This document shows positions 49,294-59,785 of a stretch of 64,000 bases of DNA, one piece after another. A model generated the notes under the pieces. It was not told where the DNA came from, searched no databases, and saw only the letters and a list, made by a program, of their open reading frames with translations. The first letter of the stretch is position 1. Each line of letters starts with the position of its first letter. The DNA is taken from NCBI RefSeq assembly GCF_963678635.1, contig NC_087062.1, positions 7,924,193-7,988,192 of the forward strand. The letters are read 5' to 3'. A program made the position numbers and the translations under genes. The DNA comes from Symsagittifera roscoffensis (Eukaryota > Xenacoelomorpha > Acoela > Convolutidae).

Positions 49294-49633
49294 GTTAGTC
49301 ATGACAGTAAAAATTAAAGCGATTTTAGTTTTTCTCATTATGATAAGTTATTCATATAATGTTTTATTAAGTTCGGAGATATGAGTTAAAACGATGCACT
49401 GAAAAAAACTCTAATCATCTATTTGATTCTCAGATTCTCACTGTAGAAGTATACTCATTGGTTACGTATCAATGTACGTTGTCAGTAAAGAGAAGTAAGT
49501 AAGACAACTTGAATTCGTTTTGGTCACCAGCGCCAATGGCTGAACACACAGTTGACGGTCACTACCATGTTGACCTTGGTAGCTTGAGTTAATAATATAG
49601 TACATAATACCTAATAAACATAAGTTACATAAC
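49294..49633 (+). other. Sequence between the last agrin exon and the second LTR element
   Basis: AT-rich, no exon. It ends with taac (49630-49633), a possible target site. Confidence 0.5.
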
Positions 49634-50073
49634 TGGAACCTGATCTAAACTACATTTTATGATTGGATAAATTAGATATTTTACCAATGTAAAGTATTTA
49701 ATATTAACCAATCATGATCCATCTAACTAACAATCCACTTATTTGTAAGTGCTGAAATTACTTGTAATTTCAGCACCAGAGAGATTTGAATTTAACGTAG
49801 AAATTAGTTGAACTCTCCCGAGTACTTCAGCAGCCGCAATAAACCAGTATACCCTAGATCTATTGAGCCTAGCAGAGACTAGTTAAACAACCTGAGACTA
49901 GATAGTATAAGAGTAAGATTAGGATCGGTATTAGACTAAGAAGTTGCACGAATCTATCCGGCCGAAAATAAGATAGCGTGACGAGCAGACGGTGTACCCT
50001 ATCCGAAATTACTCTATGAGTTATACACTTCGGTCCTAACTCATCTGGTGCGACCATAAGTCTCGAACAAGAC
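49634..50073 (+). mobile_element. 5' end of a second copy of the LTR element, cut by the gap
   Basis: LTR 49634-50043 (410 bp) differs from the 11124 copy at roughly eleven positions by eye. It is followed by the same primer-binding site and leader (to 50073), so it is a 5' LTR of an internal-sequence-bearing copy, not a solo LTR. The LTR hairpin is fully paired here (GTGCTGAAATTAC, tt, complement). The rest is lost in the N run. Confidence 0.9.
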
Positions 50074-50273
50074 NNNNNNNNNNNNNNNNNNNNNNNNNNN
50101 NNNNNNNNNNNNNNNNNNNNNNNNNNNNNNNNNNNNNNNNNNNNNNNNNNNNNNNNNNNNNNNNNNNNNNNNNNNNNNNNNNNNNNNNNNNNNNNNNNNN
50201 NNNNNNNNNNNNNNNNNNNNNNNNNNNNNNNNNNNNNNNNNNNNNNNNNNNNNNNNNNNNNNNNNNNNNNNNN
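50074..50273. other. Assembly gap, 200 N
   Basis: Exactly 200 N, usually a placeholder for unknown size. Retroelement sequence is on the left and a different short repeat on the right, so the true content could be many kilobases. Confidence 0.95.
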
Positions 50274-50831
50274 CTGAATAGGCGCACAATTTTGTGTCTG
50301 TATGTTCCTGGATTCCAGAGACTAATTTCTAAACAAGTTCAAAAATGTAAGTGGATTCCGCCTACAACATTTCTGTGGATTCCGCAAATGTAAGTGGATT
50401 CCGCAAATTTATGCTGATTCCTCTTACAATTTGTGGATTCCGCTAACAATTTGTGGATTCCGCTAACAATTTGCGGATTCCGCTAACAATTTGTGGATTC
50501 CACTTACAATTTGCGGATTCCACTTACAGTTGCCGATTCCAGGACAGATTAAATTTACTAAACACATATTATTATTTGTTTGTGGATTCCACAAACTGTT
50601 CCGGATTCCGCAAATTTTATTGCGGATTCCACAAATGTTGTTGCGGATTCCTTAAAATTGCCTGTTTTTGGAGCGATTTTAAGCAATACAGTGTTTTAGC
50701 TATTTGTTTGTGGAATCCAAAAAAGCAATGAAGATAAAAAAAAGTAAAATTGCTGTGGATTTCCGCGACAAATCAGATTTTGGCCTGTTCCTGAATCCGC
50801 TGCACAAAATGCAAAGTTTGGCCTCGTAATG
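50274..50831. repeat. Short inverted-repeat element with a ggattccgc minisatellite
   Basis: Right end GTTTGGCCTCGTAATG (50816-50831) equals the end of the element at 39434-39635, and 50274-50320 is the reverse complement of its inner part. Between them lie a dozen or more irregular copies of tggattccgctaacaattt (about 50340-50660). The left end is in the gap. Confidence 0.6.
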
Positions 50832-52244
50832 AACTTTTTTAAATGAAATGGGTGGTTCTGAACAGAAGTACAGAAAAGAAAAAAATCAATGTCAAGCATT
50901 GCAACTTAATTGGTTTCGTCTTCTGTTCCCTTTAAGTTTCATTAAAATTTAGGTTTTTAGCTTGTCATTATTGGTCCATTAGCGACCAAAAACGTGAACA
51001 GATTAGCAAACATGGAGACAATAAGTTCCGCATTCGAGCCCTCAATAATTGAACAGAGAGAGTAGACAGGGGGAGGGGAGGGAGGTATTCGAGGGGGGGG
51101 GGGTGATGAATCGATGAAACAAGCGACGAGAATTTAAAACAACTAATTTCGAAAATCTGTCATTGTTAAGCGCATTTATGCATTAGTAAAACAAGAAGGA
51201 ATAGTTTTATTTCGTTTCCTGTTTTAGAGGCTAACAAAGACGCAAAGCAAGACAAGAAAAAAAGAATTGGCTGAAAAAATAAAGAAAGCAAATTGTTCCA
51301 ATGATAGTGGAGACTGCACAGAGGAAGAAAAACCAAAGAAAACCCGCCGACCGCGGACTTTTTTGTTTCACTTCCTTGATATATTTAAAGACGAAGCCTT
51401 CGGCAAAAATGCCCAATTTTGACATGTTTTCTTTTCTTACTGATTTCCTGTTCTGTGATTTGAGAATGCGGTTAAGTGTTTGAAACCATCGCTTTATTAC
51501 CCATTGAATGTTACAGGCTAAAATTTGATCATTGTATTGTAGCTTTTTGTACCTTTTCGCCCATTTGATGAAAATCATGTTGATCCACTAGAAGAAACGG
51601 AAAACCAATTTAAAAACGACAAAAAAAGAAAAAGAACAATTTTTTGTCCCTGTTTATAATTCAGCTCGATTGTTGTTCTATCTTTTTGTGTCTATAATTG
51701 CTTAAAATCGATTCGACGGAAGACAGACAAAGGCTCCATTCTAAATTCCCCGCGACTTCATTTTACGCTTTTGCACCAATTTTGTTTCCGTGACATCGAA
51801 AAAAAAAATAGTTTAATTGCACTTTCTCCATACAATCTCTCCCACCCTTACAATTCTGGGTTTTACCAACTCCGAAACCATTTTAGATTTGCCATTTGAT
51901 AAGAAATGTGGTCAATTAGCGTCGAATGTTTCTCGGAAAACCAAAATTGAAAGCAATTGCTGATAAATGCTAATCCAAAGTTAGTGTTCGGATTTTGATA
52001 TGGAAATATTTACTAACCACAATCGAATTACTTAAATTGGAATTCAAGAAAGTTTATCACTCAATTTTTGAAATTGTAAATCGATCATCCTTGTTTGTTG
52101 CGCAATAATTTATACGAAAACAAATTGATTAAACTTGGAAGTAAATTTGCATACTTCGGGTTTCGCAGAATTTGTTTTAATTTCACCAATCTCCTTGCGT
52201 ATTTGATTTAATAATCCACTAAATGGTAATTGAAAAATCCGACA
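50832..52244. other. Flank upstream of the exchanger
   Basis: AT-rich with a G-rich run near 51090-51103. No exon of agrin or of the exchanger was recognised. If the assembly is right, this should be intergenic or first-intron sequence. Confidence 0.4.
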
Positions 52245-52376
52245 ATGTCAATAGACGTGAATGAAACAAGAGATGACTCGTTTTTGAGATATGACTACCG
52301 ACTCGGCTTTGTCGTCCGCTACTTCCTGCAAGACGAGCCTGCATGTGACGACAGCTGGATTCTTTTCCCCGCAGAG
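52245..52376 (+). CDS. Probable first coding exon of the exchanger
   Basis: From ATG 52245: [20 protein letters not shown], then [17 protein letters not shown] and ILFPAE, donor gag|gtatca in phase 0, matching the phase of the next exon. Cys followed by Ile-Leu-x-Pro just before the second-exon span is the SLC8 pattern. No signal peptide; the true start may be an upstream exon, with cag or tag acceptors possible near 52254-52288. Codon use is clearly less AT-rich than the surroundings. Confidence 0.55.
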
Positions 52377-55300
52377 GTATCACATTTCCCAATATTTAGC
52401 CAGCTATAGTTTAAGCCAAAAAGGAACTATAAGAAACAGTTATAAGAAACAGCCAAAAACTATAAGAAACAGCCAAAAGGAAAGAGCCAAAAATACTTAG
52501 TAGTTTGAAAATACTCCAAAAACTTGAAAGACGATATTCTCGGGAAAAATTTTCTTATGAGAATGTAAATTTTTGAGAAATTTTTAAGAAACTGACCCGA
52601 AAAAAAGGTTTTGACAAGCTCTTCGAAGCTAAGTTTGCCCATAAAATTGGTGTGTTGGATCAAATGATTCTCAGGTTCGACTCCATATTTTTGGTTCATC
52701 TACAAAAAAATTACAAAAATATTCAAAACATAACTTTTGAATCTAAAAATCATTGCGTTTTCTTACGCTATTCTTACGCTGAAAATCATTGCGTTTTCGA
52801 AAAAACCCAAAAAAACACGACATATATAGGTGTCTTCACTGTGTTCTTTGACTCTCAATCAGTATCGAACAAATCTTTTCCCTCATATCGATTTTTGTAA
52901 ATGAAAGGAGTTTGAAAAGTTCCAATTTAATTAATTACCAAAGGACAAACTTTGTTCTTGTTTCGCGTAATCGGCTATTGAAAGCAGCCCCAAAATATTT
53001 TTTTTTAAATTGTGTCATTTAATTTTAAAATAAGAAAAACAGAGATTTAGAGATTTATAACAGGAGTAGAAAAAATTTGTCAGTCTTTTTGTTTATTTTT
53101 TGAATAATCTTGCTAAAAAAACTTTTTGGTAGAGATATCGGTTTTCTTAGCTAAAAATTTACAAACTAACACAAATTTTTTATTTTTAGTTCAAATATAC
53201 ATCTGATTTTTTTGTTCCGATCATTTGAAAAATTGGGAACAACTTTGTTTCAGTTTTTGTTTTATTTTTTACTTTTTTGTTCTTCTTTCAATTAATATTA
53301 GATACCACATGTAATCTTCGGACTGGGTTGAGTGACATATCATATTAAAGCTCTTCCAGTCGGAATCCGAACGACGTTTTAAAAAGATCGAACAAATAAA
53401 GTGACAATAACTTGTTAAATTGGTCATTTAGGGTTAAAACATCTTGACTTATCAAAACGAAAACTAGTTTTAAAAAAATTGTTGGCAGATCCATGGCAAA
53501 AAAAAAAAAATTCTTAATCAAACAATATTGTTTTGAAAAGATAAAAATTTTAAAATTTTTCGTAGAATTTTGTTTTTTGATTTTTTGTTTGTAATTCTTG
53601 TTTTGAAAAAACAGCTGTCGATTAAACCTAAATTACATCACACCATGTACAAAAACTAGCTTAATTTGAAGAAATTAATAATTTGAAGAGCTTTTATTTG
53701 TAGTTTTGATGAATATGGTCGGAACATTCTGTGACACTTGAACTACAACTGACTATCTTTGGTTACTTTTTTTTTCATTTTCTCGCTAAATCAGGTACAG
53801 CAAATAAACATCGAAATATATATAATAGAAATTCCCTTTCTGTAGTTGTTTGAAACACGATAAAAAAAAAGAAAAAAAAACAATCTGAGTGTTGGAAAAA
53901 ACTTGTTTGAAATTTTTGATTTTTGGTCCAATTTCCAGTGAAAAAAGTGAGCAAGTAGGCTTAAAATAGGCATAAAATAGCTCATGTATGCTTACTTTAA
54001 GATGTGATAGCTTAACTTTACTCAAATAAAGTTAGTTTTTGAGTTTGTTTGCGCAGTTTTGGTAAAATAACACTTTCAAATTTTTTCTTTTTGATGTTCA
54101 AAAAATTTTAAAATTTTTTTATTTTTCTAAAAAAATTTGTTTTCGTTTTTCTATTGACTTTTCTCCATTTTTTTCCACTTTGCCCTGATCATTATGACGA
54201 AAATGCCTAAAAACAAGAAAAAAACATTTTTTTGTTGTATTTTTTAAAACAGTTTTCATTGCATAGCTTGCGATTGATCCTGCGTTAATGGTCACAGAGA
54301 AAACATAGTCGGTTCGCTTGATCGATTAAAAAAAAGATCTTTTTTCTTCACATGATTACATTTTTTTCACAATATTTTGACCTACGACATTAATAAAGAT
54401 GAAAAAAATGACAATTGGTTCAACTGGCGAGCAGATGACACACTATCTTGACTTTTCTTCCCAGGTTCTGTGGAATCGGTGGCTTCGAGGAACACTTTAT
54501 GTGCTGGGTCTGGGGTTCCTGTTTGTGGGCATATCCATAGTGAGTGACATCTTCATGCAGAGCATTGAGATGATTACGAGCAAGAAGAGGGTGGTCAAGT
54601 ATTATGATGCAGAGGCACAGGTGAGTTGTCGCGGTTACTTTTCGTTTGGTCGCGCCGGTGGCGGTTACTTTTCGTTTGGTCGCGCCGGTCGCGGTTACTT
54701 TTCGTTTGGTCGCGCCGGTCGCGGTTACTTTTCGTTTGGTCGCGCCGGTCGCGGTTACTTTTCGTTTGGTCGCGCCGGTCGCGGTTATTTTTTCTTCGGT
54801 CATGCCAGTCGCAGTCACATTGCCTCGGTCCACAAAGTTTGAAAACACCAAATTTTGGTCGCGGTAGCCTGAAAGTATCCAATTTTGATCGCTGTGGTCT
54901 GAAAATATCCAATTTTGACAGCGGCAGTCTGGAAATACCAAAATTTGGTCGCGACCGTTTGATCATATAATCACAACCTCGAATCAGACAATCTTCGAAG
55001 CACATTTGATAAGCAATCCAGGTGCTCCTTATGATTTGGAGCTTTTAGAACATTTCAAACCTTATCTTAAGTGTTTCTTTTCGGCACTTAGAACGAGGAA
55101 GTAAAGGTTGGAAATTGTGTTTATAGAACGGACATTTAACATTATGAAAATAAATATAATCTTGTATGCATTAACTAGTTATGATTTCTATTGATCAAAA
55201 GATTGCCTGCTTGCGAGAGGAATTTGCACCAGGTATTGCATTGGCTGACAGAACGATGATTTTATCAAATCATAAAAATTCCTATTTGTTTTTGGACTGA

Positions 55301-57923
55301 AATATGAGAAACGGACCATGCTTAGACAGTCTGCAAGGCCTTTTGTAGATCCTCTGCGAATCGCAGAAACGCGAATTATTTTTTTATTTTAGGTGATGGC
55401 GCAGAAGGAAGTGTTGATCTGGAACGAGACAGTGGCCAACTTGACCCTCATGGCACTTGGTAATCATAACGAGAGTAACTAAACCAGCCGAAGTATCAAC
55501 CAACCGAAAATTCGTGGAGTATTTAAGCCAGCGGAAACGTTACGTCACATCAATAAGTTTGCATGACTTTCGTAACTTTTACATAACTATTATATAACAA
55601 TTACGTATTTTCGGCTGGTTGATACTTCGGCTGGTTTATATACCACCAAACATGACACCAGTTTCATCTGGTTTTCTCGGCTGATGATTTTATGTCCTGA
55701 CTGAGGTGCTCGACTTATTTTTCGACTTTCAAAGTCGACAAGGTGTAGTTTTACGTCTGAAAATCAGTTTTTTGAACCAAAAATGGCGGCAAAGACGATA
55801 ATTTTTCGGCCCAATTGCTTGTATGATATTTCATGAATGCAATTCATGCTTTACTAGCATAGTATTACAGCTTAGAGAGCGTTGAAATGAAATTCAACAT
55901 GAATACTGCGAATCGTTATCAGCCTAAAAATCTCGTTAACGACACATTTACACACTACTATAGAATCGGCTTCAATAGTGGTATACGTGAAAGCAGGGGC
56001 GGATTTAGGGGGGGGGGGCGGGGGGGCGGACGTTCCTCTCTCAGGGATTCGACCCCCTGCCGACCCAAAGGGTCCCCCTTTGGTACTTTTTAAGAAATCC
56101 ATTTTTTGCCGACCGACCCTAAAATTTTTCTAAAGGTGCCTTTGGCGCCAATATATACTAACTTTGAGGGGGAGCGCGCGCCAAAAAAACGCGATTTTTT
56201 TGTCAAAATTTTTCAAAAAGTGCCTAAAAACGGCTTTTTTGACCTGTTTTTTCAAAAATTTGCCTGCGGCGCAGAAAATTTGGCAAAAACAGGGACCTTT
56301 TAGTGCTTTAGAAGAGCTCGGAAAATCAATTTGGTCGACCTAAAAAAAAAAGGGCGTCAAAATTTTCGAAAATTTTTGAAAATCCGCCCCCCCCCCCTCG
56401 AAAAAATCCTGGATCCGCCCCTGCGTGAAAGGTCTAGATGCAAAGATGAAAGTTCATAAGAAAGAGATTCACCCTAGAAAACAACTCAGTCTGGAATAAG
56501 GGTAAATAATAGAAACGGACTATGCTTGATGACAGTGACAGTGATTGTGAGACAGGCGTGATAGCTGTTCATAGAATCGCAGAAACCACAATTAGAATGT
56601 CAGTCTAAATGCGCTCGCAATAATTTTTTGGGCTAAAATGGAACATTTATTGGATCTACTTAACAATCCTCCCCCCTATTGTATCTACTAAAAAATCCCC
56701 CCTTCTTGAAGGGGGGGAGGATGTTAACTTGATCCCATTGGTTTTAGGAAGCAGTGCTCCTGAAATCATGCTATCCACAGTGGAAACCTGTCTGAATTTG
56801 GGAAACGAGAAGAAGAAGGACGGGCTGGGAGTCTTCACCATCATAGGCAGTGCGGCCTTCAACCTCCTCATCATAATCTCCGTCTGCATCTCGGCTGTAG
56901 GCCCCGCCCCTAAAAGGATCCGCCAGTTCGGGGTGTTCCTCTTGACATCCTTCTGGTCCATGTTCGCCTATGTTTGGCTGTTGATTGTACTCGACTATGT
57001 CACACCCGGCGAGGTTTTTAGCTTTTTCCATCTTTTTTAATGGATATTTTTCAATATTCTTAATGGGTCTAGGACAACAGGCCGACGGAACTTCAAGCCC
57101 AATTTTTTACCTTTTCAAGTGCACGACATGAAAATGTTATTAATATGACTAATTTTCAGTTTTTGTGACAATTTCTAAAAGGTGGTCCATTAAAACTGTT
57201 TGATATTACTACAATTTTTTAAAGTTTTACTGAATATGCGTTTTGAGCTCATGGTTGAAATCCCGTCGGCTTGATGTTTCAACAATACCCATCCCTATTC
57301 CAATGGAGGGGGGGGGGGGGGTGATTTGTCATTAAGTACACAATGAGCTTAGGCTTCACCGTTGAATAAGACTATTTAGTGGTAGGTAGGGTTGTTGAGT
57401 TAACTCATTTTTGCTACCATTTTACAAGCTCAACTTTGGGGGATCGAGAAAACTCTAGATTCGACTTTGTCGTCTTATAACCAACCATGGAAATCTTTTA
57501 TAGCCAACCATGGAACTTTTTATAACCAAATATGGAAATCTATTATAACCAAACATGGAAATCTATTATAACCAAACATGGAAATCTTTTATAACCAACC
57601 ATGGAAATCTATTATAACCAAACCAATCATGGAAATCTATTATTGGAAATCTCTTATAACCAACCATGGAAATCTATTATAACCAACCATGGAAGTCTAT
57701 TATAACCAACCATAGCAGCAAAACTGAGTTAGAGATAGGATAGAGATTAAAATAATAATTATTAAACTGAGGTGTTGTTGATTGGCTGATCTGCCGGCAG
57801 GTAGACTGGTGGGAGGCGCTGATCACTCTTCTCTTCTTCCCCCTTTTGGTGTTGTCAGCCTACTACACAGACCTCATCACTGCCAAAAAGAGAAAGAGGA
57901 AGAAGGCCGCTTTCGTCGAACGG
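52245..57923 (+). CDS. Sodium/calcium exchanger, partial (5 exons)
   Basis: SLC8-type exchangers export one Ca2+ for three Na+ across the plasma membrane. Exons 52245-52376, 54465-54620, 55393-55459, 56748-57013 and 57801-57923 join in phase into 248 codons. The second exon holds a membrane span with [20 protein letters not shown]. The third and fourth hold the alpha-1 repeat with [18 protein letters not shown] and further spans ([37 protein letters not shown]). The fifth holds one more span and a basic stretch ([11 protein letters not shown]) where the autoinhibitory region begins the large cytosolic loop. Calx-beta domains and the alpha-2 repeat are not in the next 6 kb, so the gene continues right. 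Which SLC8 paralogue it is cannot be told. The first exon is less certain. Confidence 0.85.
52377..54464 (+). other. Exchanger intron
   Basis: AT-rich, with T- and A-runs. About 53220-53960 carries copies of an old dispersed repeat (phrases aaatcaggtac and ggaacattctgt). No exon seen. Confidence 0.5.
54465..54620 (+). CDS. Exchanger exon: transmembrane segment
   Basis: 52 codons, phase 0 both ends. [20 protein letters not shown] continues as [20 protein letters not shown], the SLC8 segment with the conserved Gly-x-Ser-Ile and Ser-Asp. Confidence 0.85.
54631..54965. repeat. 30-bp minisatellite in exchanger intron
   Basis: Five near-perfect copies of gcggttacttttcgtttggt plus cgcgccggtc (54631-54780), then degenerate units keeping a period of about 30 bp to about 54965. 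It starts 10 bp after the donor. Because the period is a multiple of three, several frames are open on both strands. Confidence 0.9.
54966..55392 (+). other. Rest of the exchanger intron
   Basis: AT-rich, nothing recognised. Confidence 0.5.
55393..55459 (+). CDS. Exchanger exon: start of alpha-1 repeat
   Basis: [20 protein letters not shown] and ALG; the W-N-E/[12 protein letters not shown] phrase is diagnostic for SLC8. Phase 0 to phase 1. Confidence 0.9.
55460..56747 (+). other. Exchanger intron with a hAT-like MITE
   Basis: Holds the element 55994-56423. Around 55480-55640 the phrase gccgaagtatcaaccaaccgaaaa recurs in inverted form near 55600-55630 (ggctggttgatacttcgg), another short foldback. 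The rest is AT-rich. Confidence 0.6.
55994..56423. mobile_element. hAT-like MITE, 430 bp, perfect 8-bp duplication
   Basis: Ends CAGGGGCGGATTTAGGG and CTGGATCCGCCCCTG; flanks CGTGAAAG on both sides (55986-55993, 56424-56431). CAGGG-type ends with an 8-bp duplication are the hAT signature. No transposase. Best-preserved copy of a family also seen at 32779, 45415 and, inverted, near 59505. Confidence 0.85.
56748..57013 (+). CDS. Exchanger exon: alpha-1 repeat and two further spans
   Basis: [14 protein letters not shown] carries the conserved Ser and Glu of the ion-binding alpha-1 repeat. [20 protein letters not shown] and [20 protein letters not shown] follow. Ends DYVTPGE in phase 0. Confidence 0.95.
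57014..57800 (+). other. Exchanger intron with a 23-bp minisatellite
   Basis: About ten copies of tataaccaaccatggaaatc plus tat at 57477-57714. The rest is AT-rich. Confidence 0.8.
57801..57923 (+). CDS. Exchanger exon: span before the cytosolic loop
   Basis: [40 protein letters not shown]. Phase 0 both ends. Basic stretch in the place of the autoinhibitory XIP region. Confidence 0.85.
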
Positions 57924-59504
57924 GTAAGAATACGATAAAAATAGTGAAGACACTAAAACACTATAAAGACCCTTTTCTGACCGGAGGGTAGCTACTTGTT
58001 AGGTTGAAAAGCCTGTTCTAGCTATCCTGATGCAGTGAGTGATTACGTATGTATTTCTTCACTGTATCGAATAATTGAAGTGAATTGAATTAAATTTCTC
58101 CACAGCAGGTGAACTTTTGAAAACACATGTCAAAAATGCCGTTTTTAGGAAAATTTTGGAAATTTTGACCAAAAATATGCGTTTGGGGTTATGTCTTCGG
58201 GCGGGTATTAGCCTTTTTTAGTCTTACTTTTCTCCAAGCAAAATCAGGTACCACAATAATCTTAGGAATGGTTCCCTTGTGATATATCATATTAATGTCC
58301 CTTCAGTCGTGATTTGACCGAAGTTGTGAATGTTCAAAAAAAGAATTATGTGTCGAGATAAGCCGATTTGAAGTTTTTGGTTTTTAGTTTGATTTGAGTG
58401 AGGAAAGCGAGTTAAGCGAATGAATAGTTGTGTTATAATTGGAAAATTTTTCGCTTAATACTTAAAGAAATTATTAGCTATACTCCATAAAACTAGTTAT
58501 CAAAGCTTTCTTGGTTAAAATTATTTATCTAAATTAATCAAATATAAAAATTGATCTAATAAAAATTTTCAAAAAAACGTCAAATAAAAACACTGAATTT
58601 TTGACTACTTGAAGTGGGCAATTTTTGACCACTTGAAATTTGTCTAAGTTTTTTTGAAGTCATTCACCAGATTCAAAAACGGAAATGGAACACAAATTTT
58701 GATATTTCGATAAGAGGTAAGCAAAGCAGATAGCTCGAGGATGGCGTAAGATGGCGTAATAACTGCCCGTTTCTTATTCATTTTTCATAGAAAATTGTAA
58801 TGAGTTATGCTTAAATTAAGGACATTCTAATTTTTTAATTAATTTTTTTTAATTCATTAGTCGGCATAATTTGTGCTAATTGTCAAAGCAACTGTCTAGT
58901 CTTACTATGACTGTTGTTGTTCTGATCACTCTATGAATTGGGAAGAAACCATGGCGTAGGGTACGTTTTTCTGCCCAATTTTAGTTGCCTGGAAGAAAAC
59001 TCGTAAAAGGTCAAATGTGGTATCTTTTGAAAGCCTTACTAGTCGTGATTTTATAAAATAATATCCTAGTGTCGTCCATTTTCTTTTTGGTCAATTTTTT
59101 TATTTGCTCAACTAAATGACGCAAATTTTGCAAATGACTCTCAAAAAAATTTTTTCTGCCAATCATAAAATATGCTCAACAAAAACCATTAAGGTCATGA
59201 TGCAGAATCAAAATAGTTCACTCAAACTTTAGTAAAATGATATAAAGTTTAGAGAAAATCTTAAAAATTTTCTTAATTAAAAACGTTTCTTAATTTAATC
59301 ATTGTGGTCAGGTTCTGTTCCACGGACACAGCAATCGTCTAGCCTTTTGTTCAAACAATTATTTTCAAAAAAAGTATAACAAAAATTTTTATTTCTTTTT
59401 CAATGTAAACATCCGCATCCAAGCCCGAAAAAAATTGTAAACTTGCAATGTTCAAAACGTTCGAGATGTTCCGGGAAGGGTCTCGAACTTTTTTTTGAGG
59501 ACTG

Positions 59505-59785
59505 GTTTTTAACGTGTTGTTGATCCACATTTTTAAAGTCGACCTAATTGATTTCCGACCTCACTCAAAACACTATGAAAACTTCTTCTGGCCAATTTTC
59601 TGCGCTGCAGGCAATTATTTTGCGCTTGTTCCCCTAAAAATTGTTTAAAAAAAGTTGAAAAAGTAGAAAATTTTTATGGCCGATCAGTCAAAAATTGGTT
59701 GCCATAAATGATGTCAAAGGGGGAAATTTTGGGTCAGAAGGGGGTCGAATCTTTGAAACAGATCCACTCTGGCTGCCGCTTGAAT
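59505..59785. mobile_element. Decayed inverted copy of the hAT-like MITE
   Basis: On the minus strand it shares gattcgacccccttctgaccc and similar phrases with 55994-56423. Ends are not recognisable. Confidence 0.4.

Noticed and set aside
54420-55005. Minus-strand ORFs with repeated [10 protein letters not shown] or [10 protein letters not shown]
   Set aside because: Translations of the 30-bp minisatellite.
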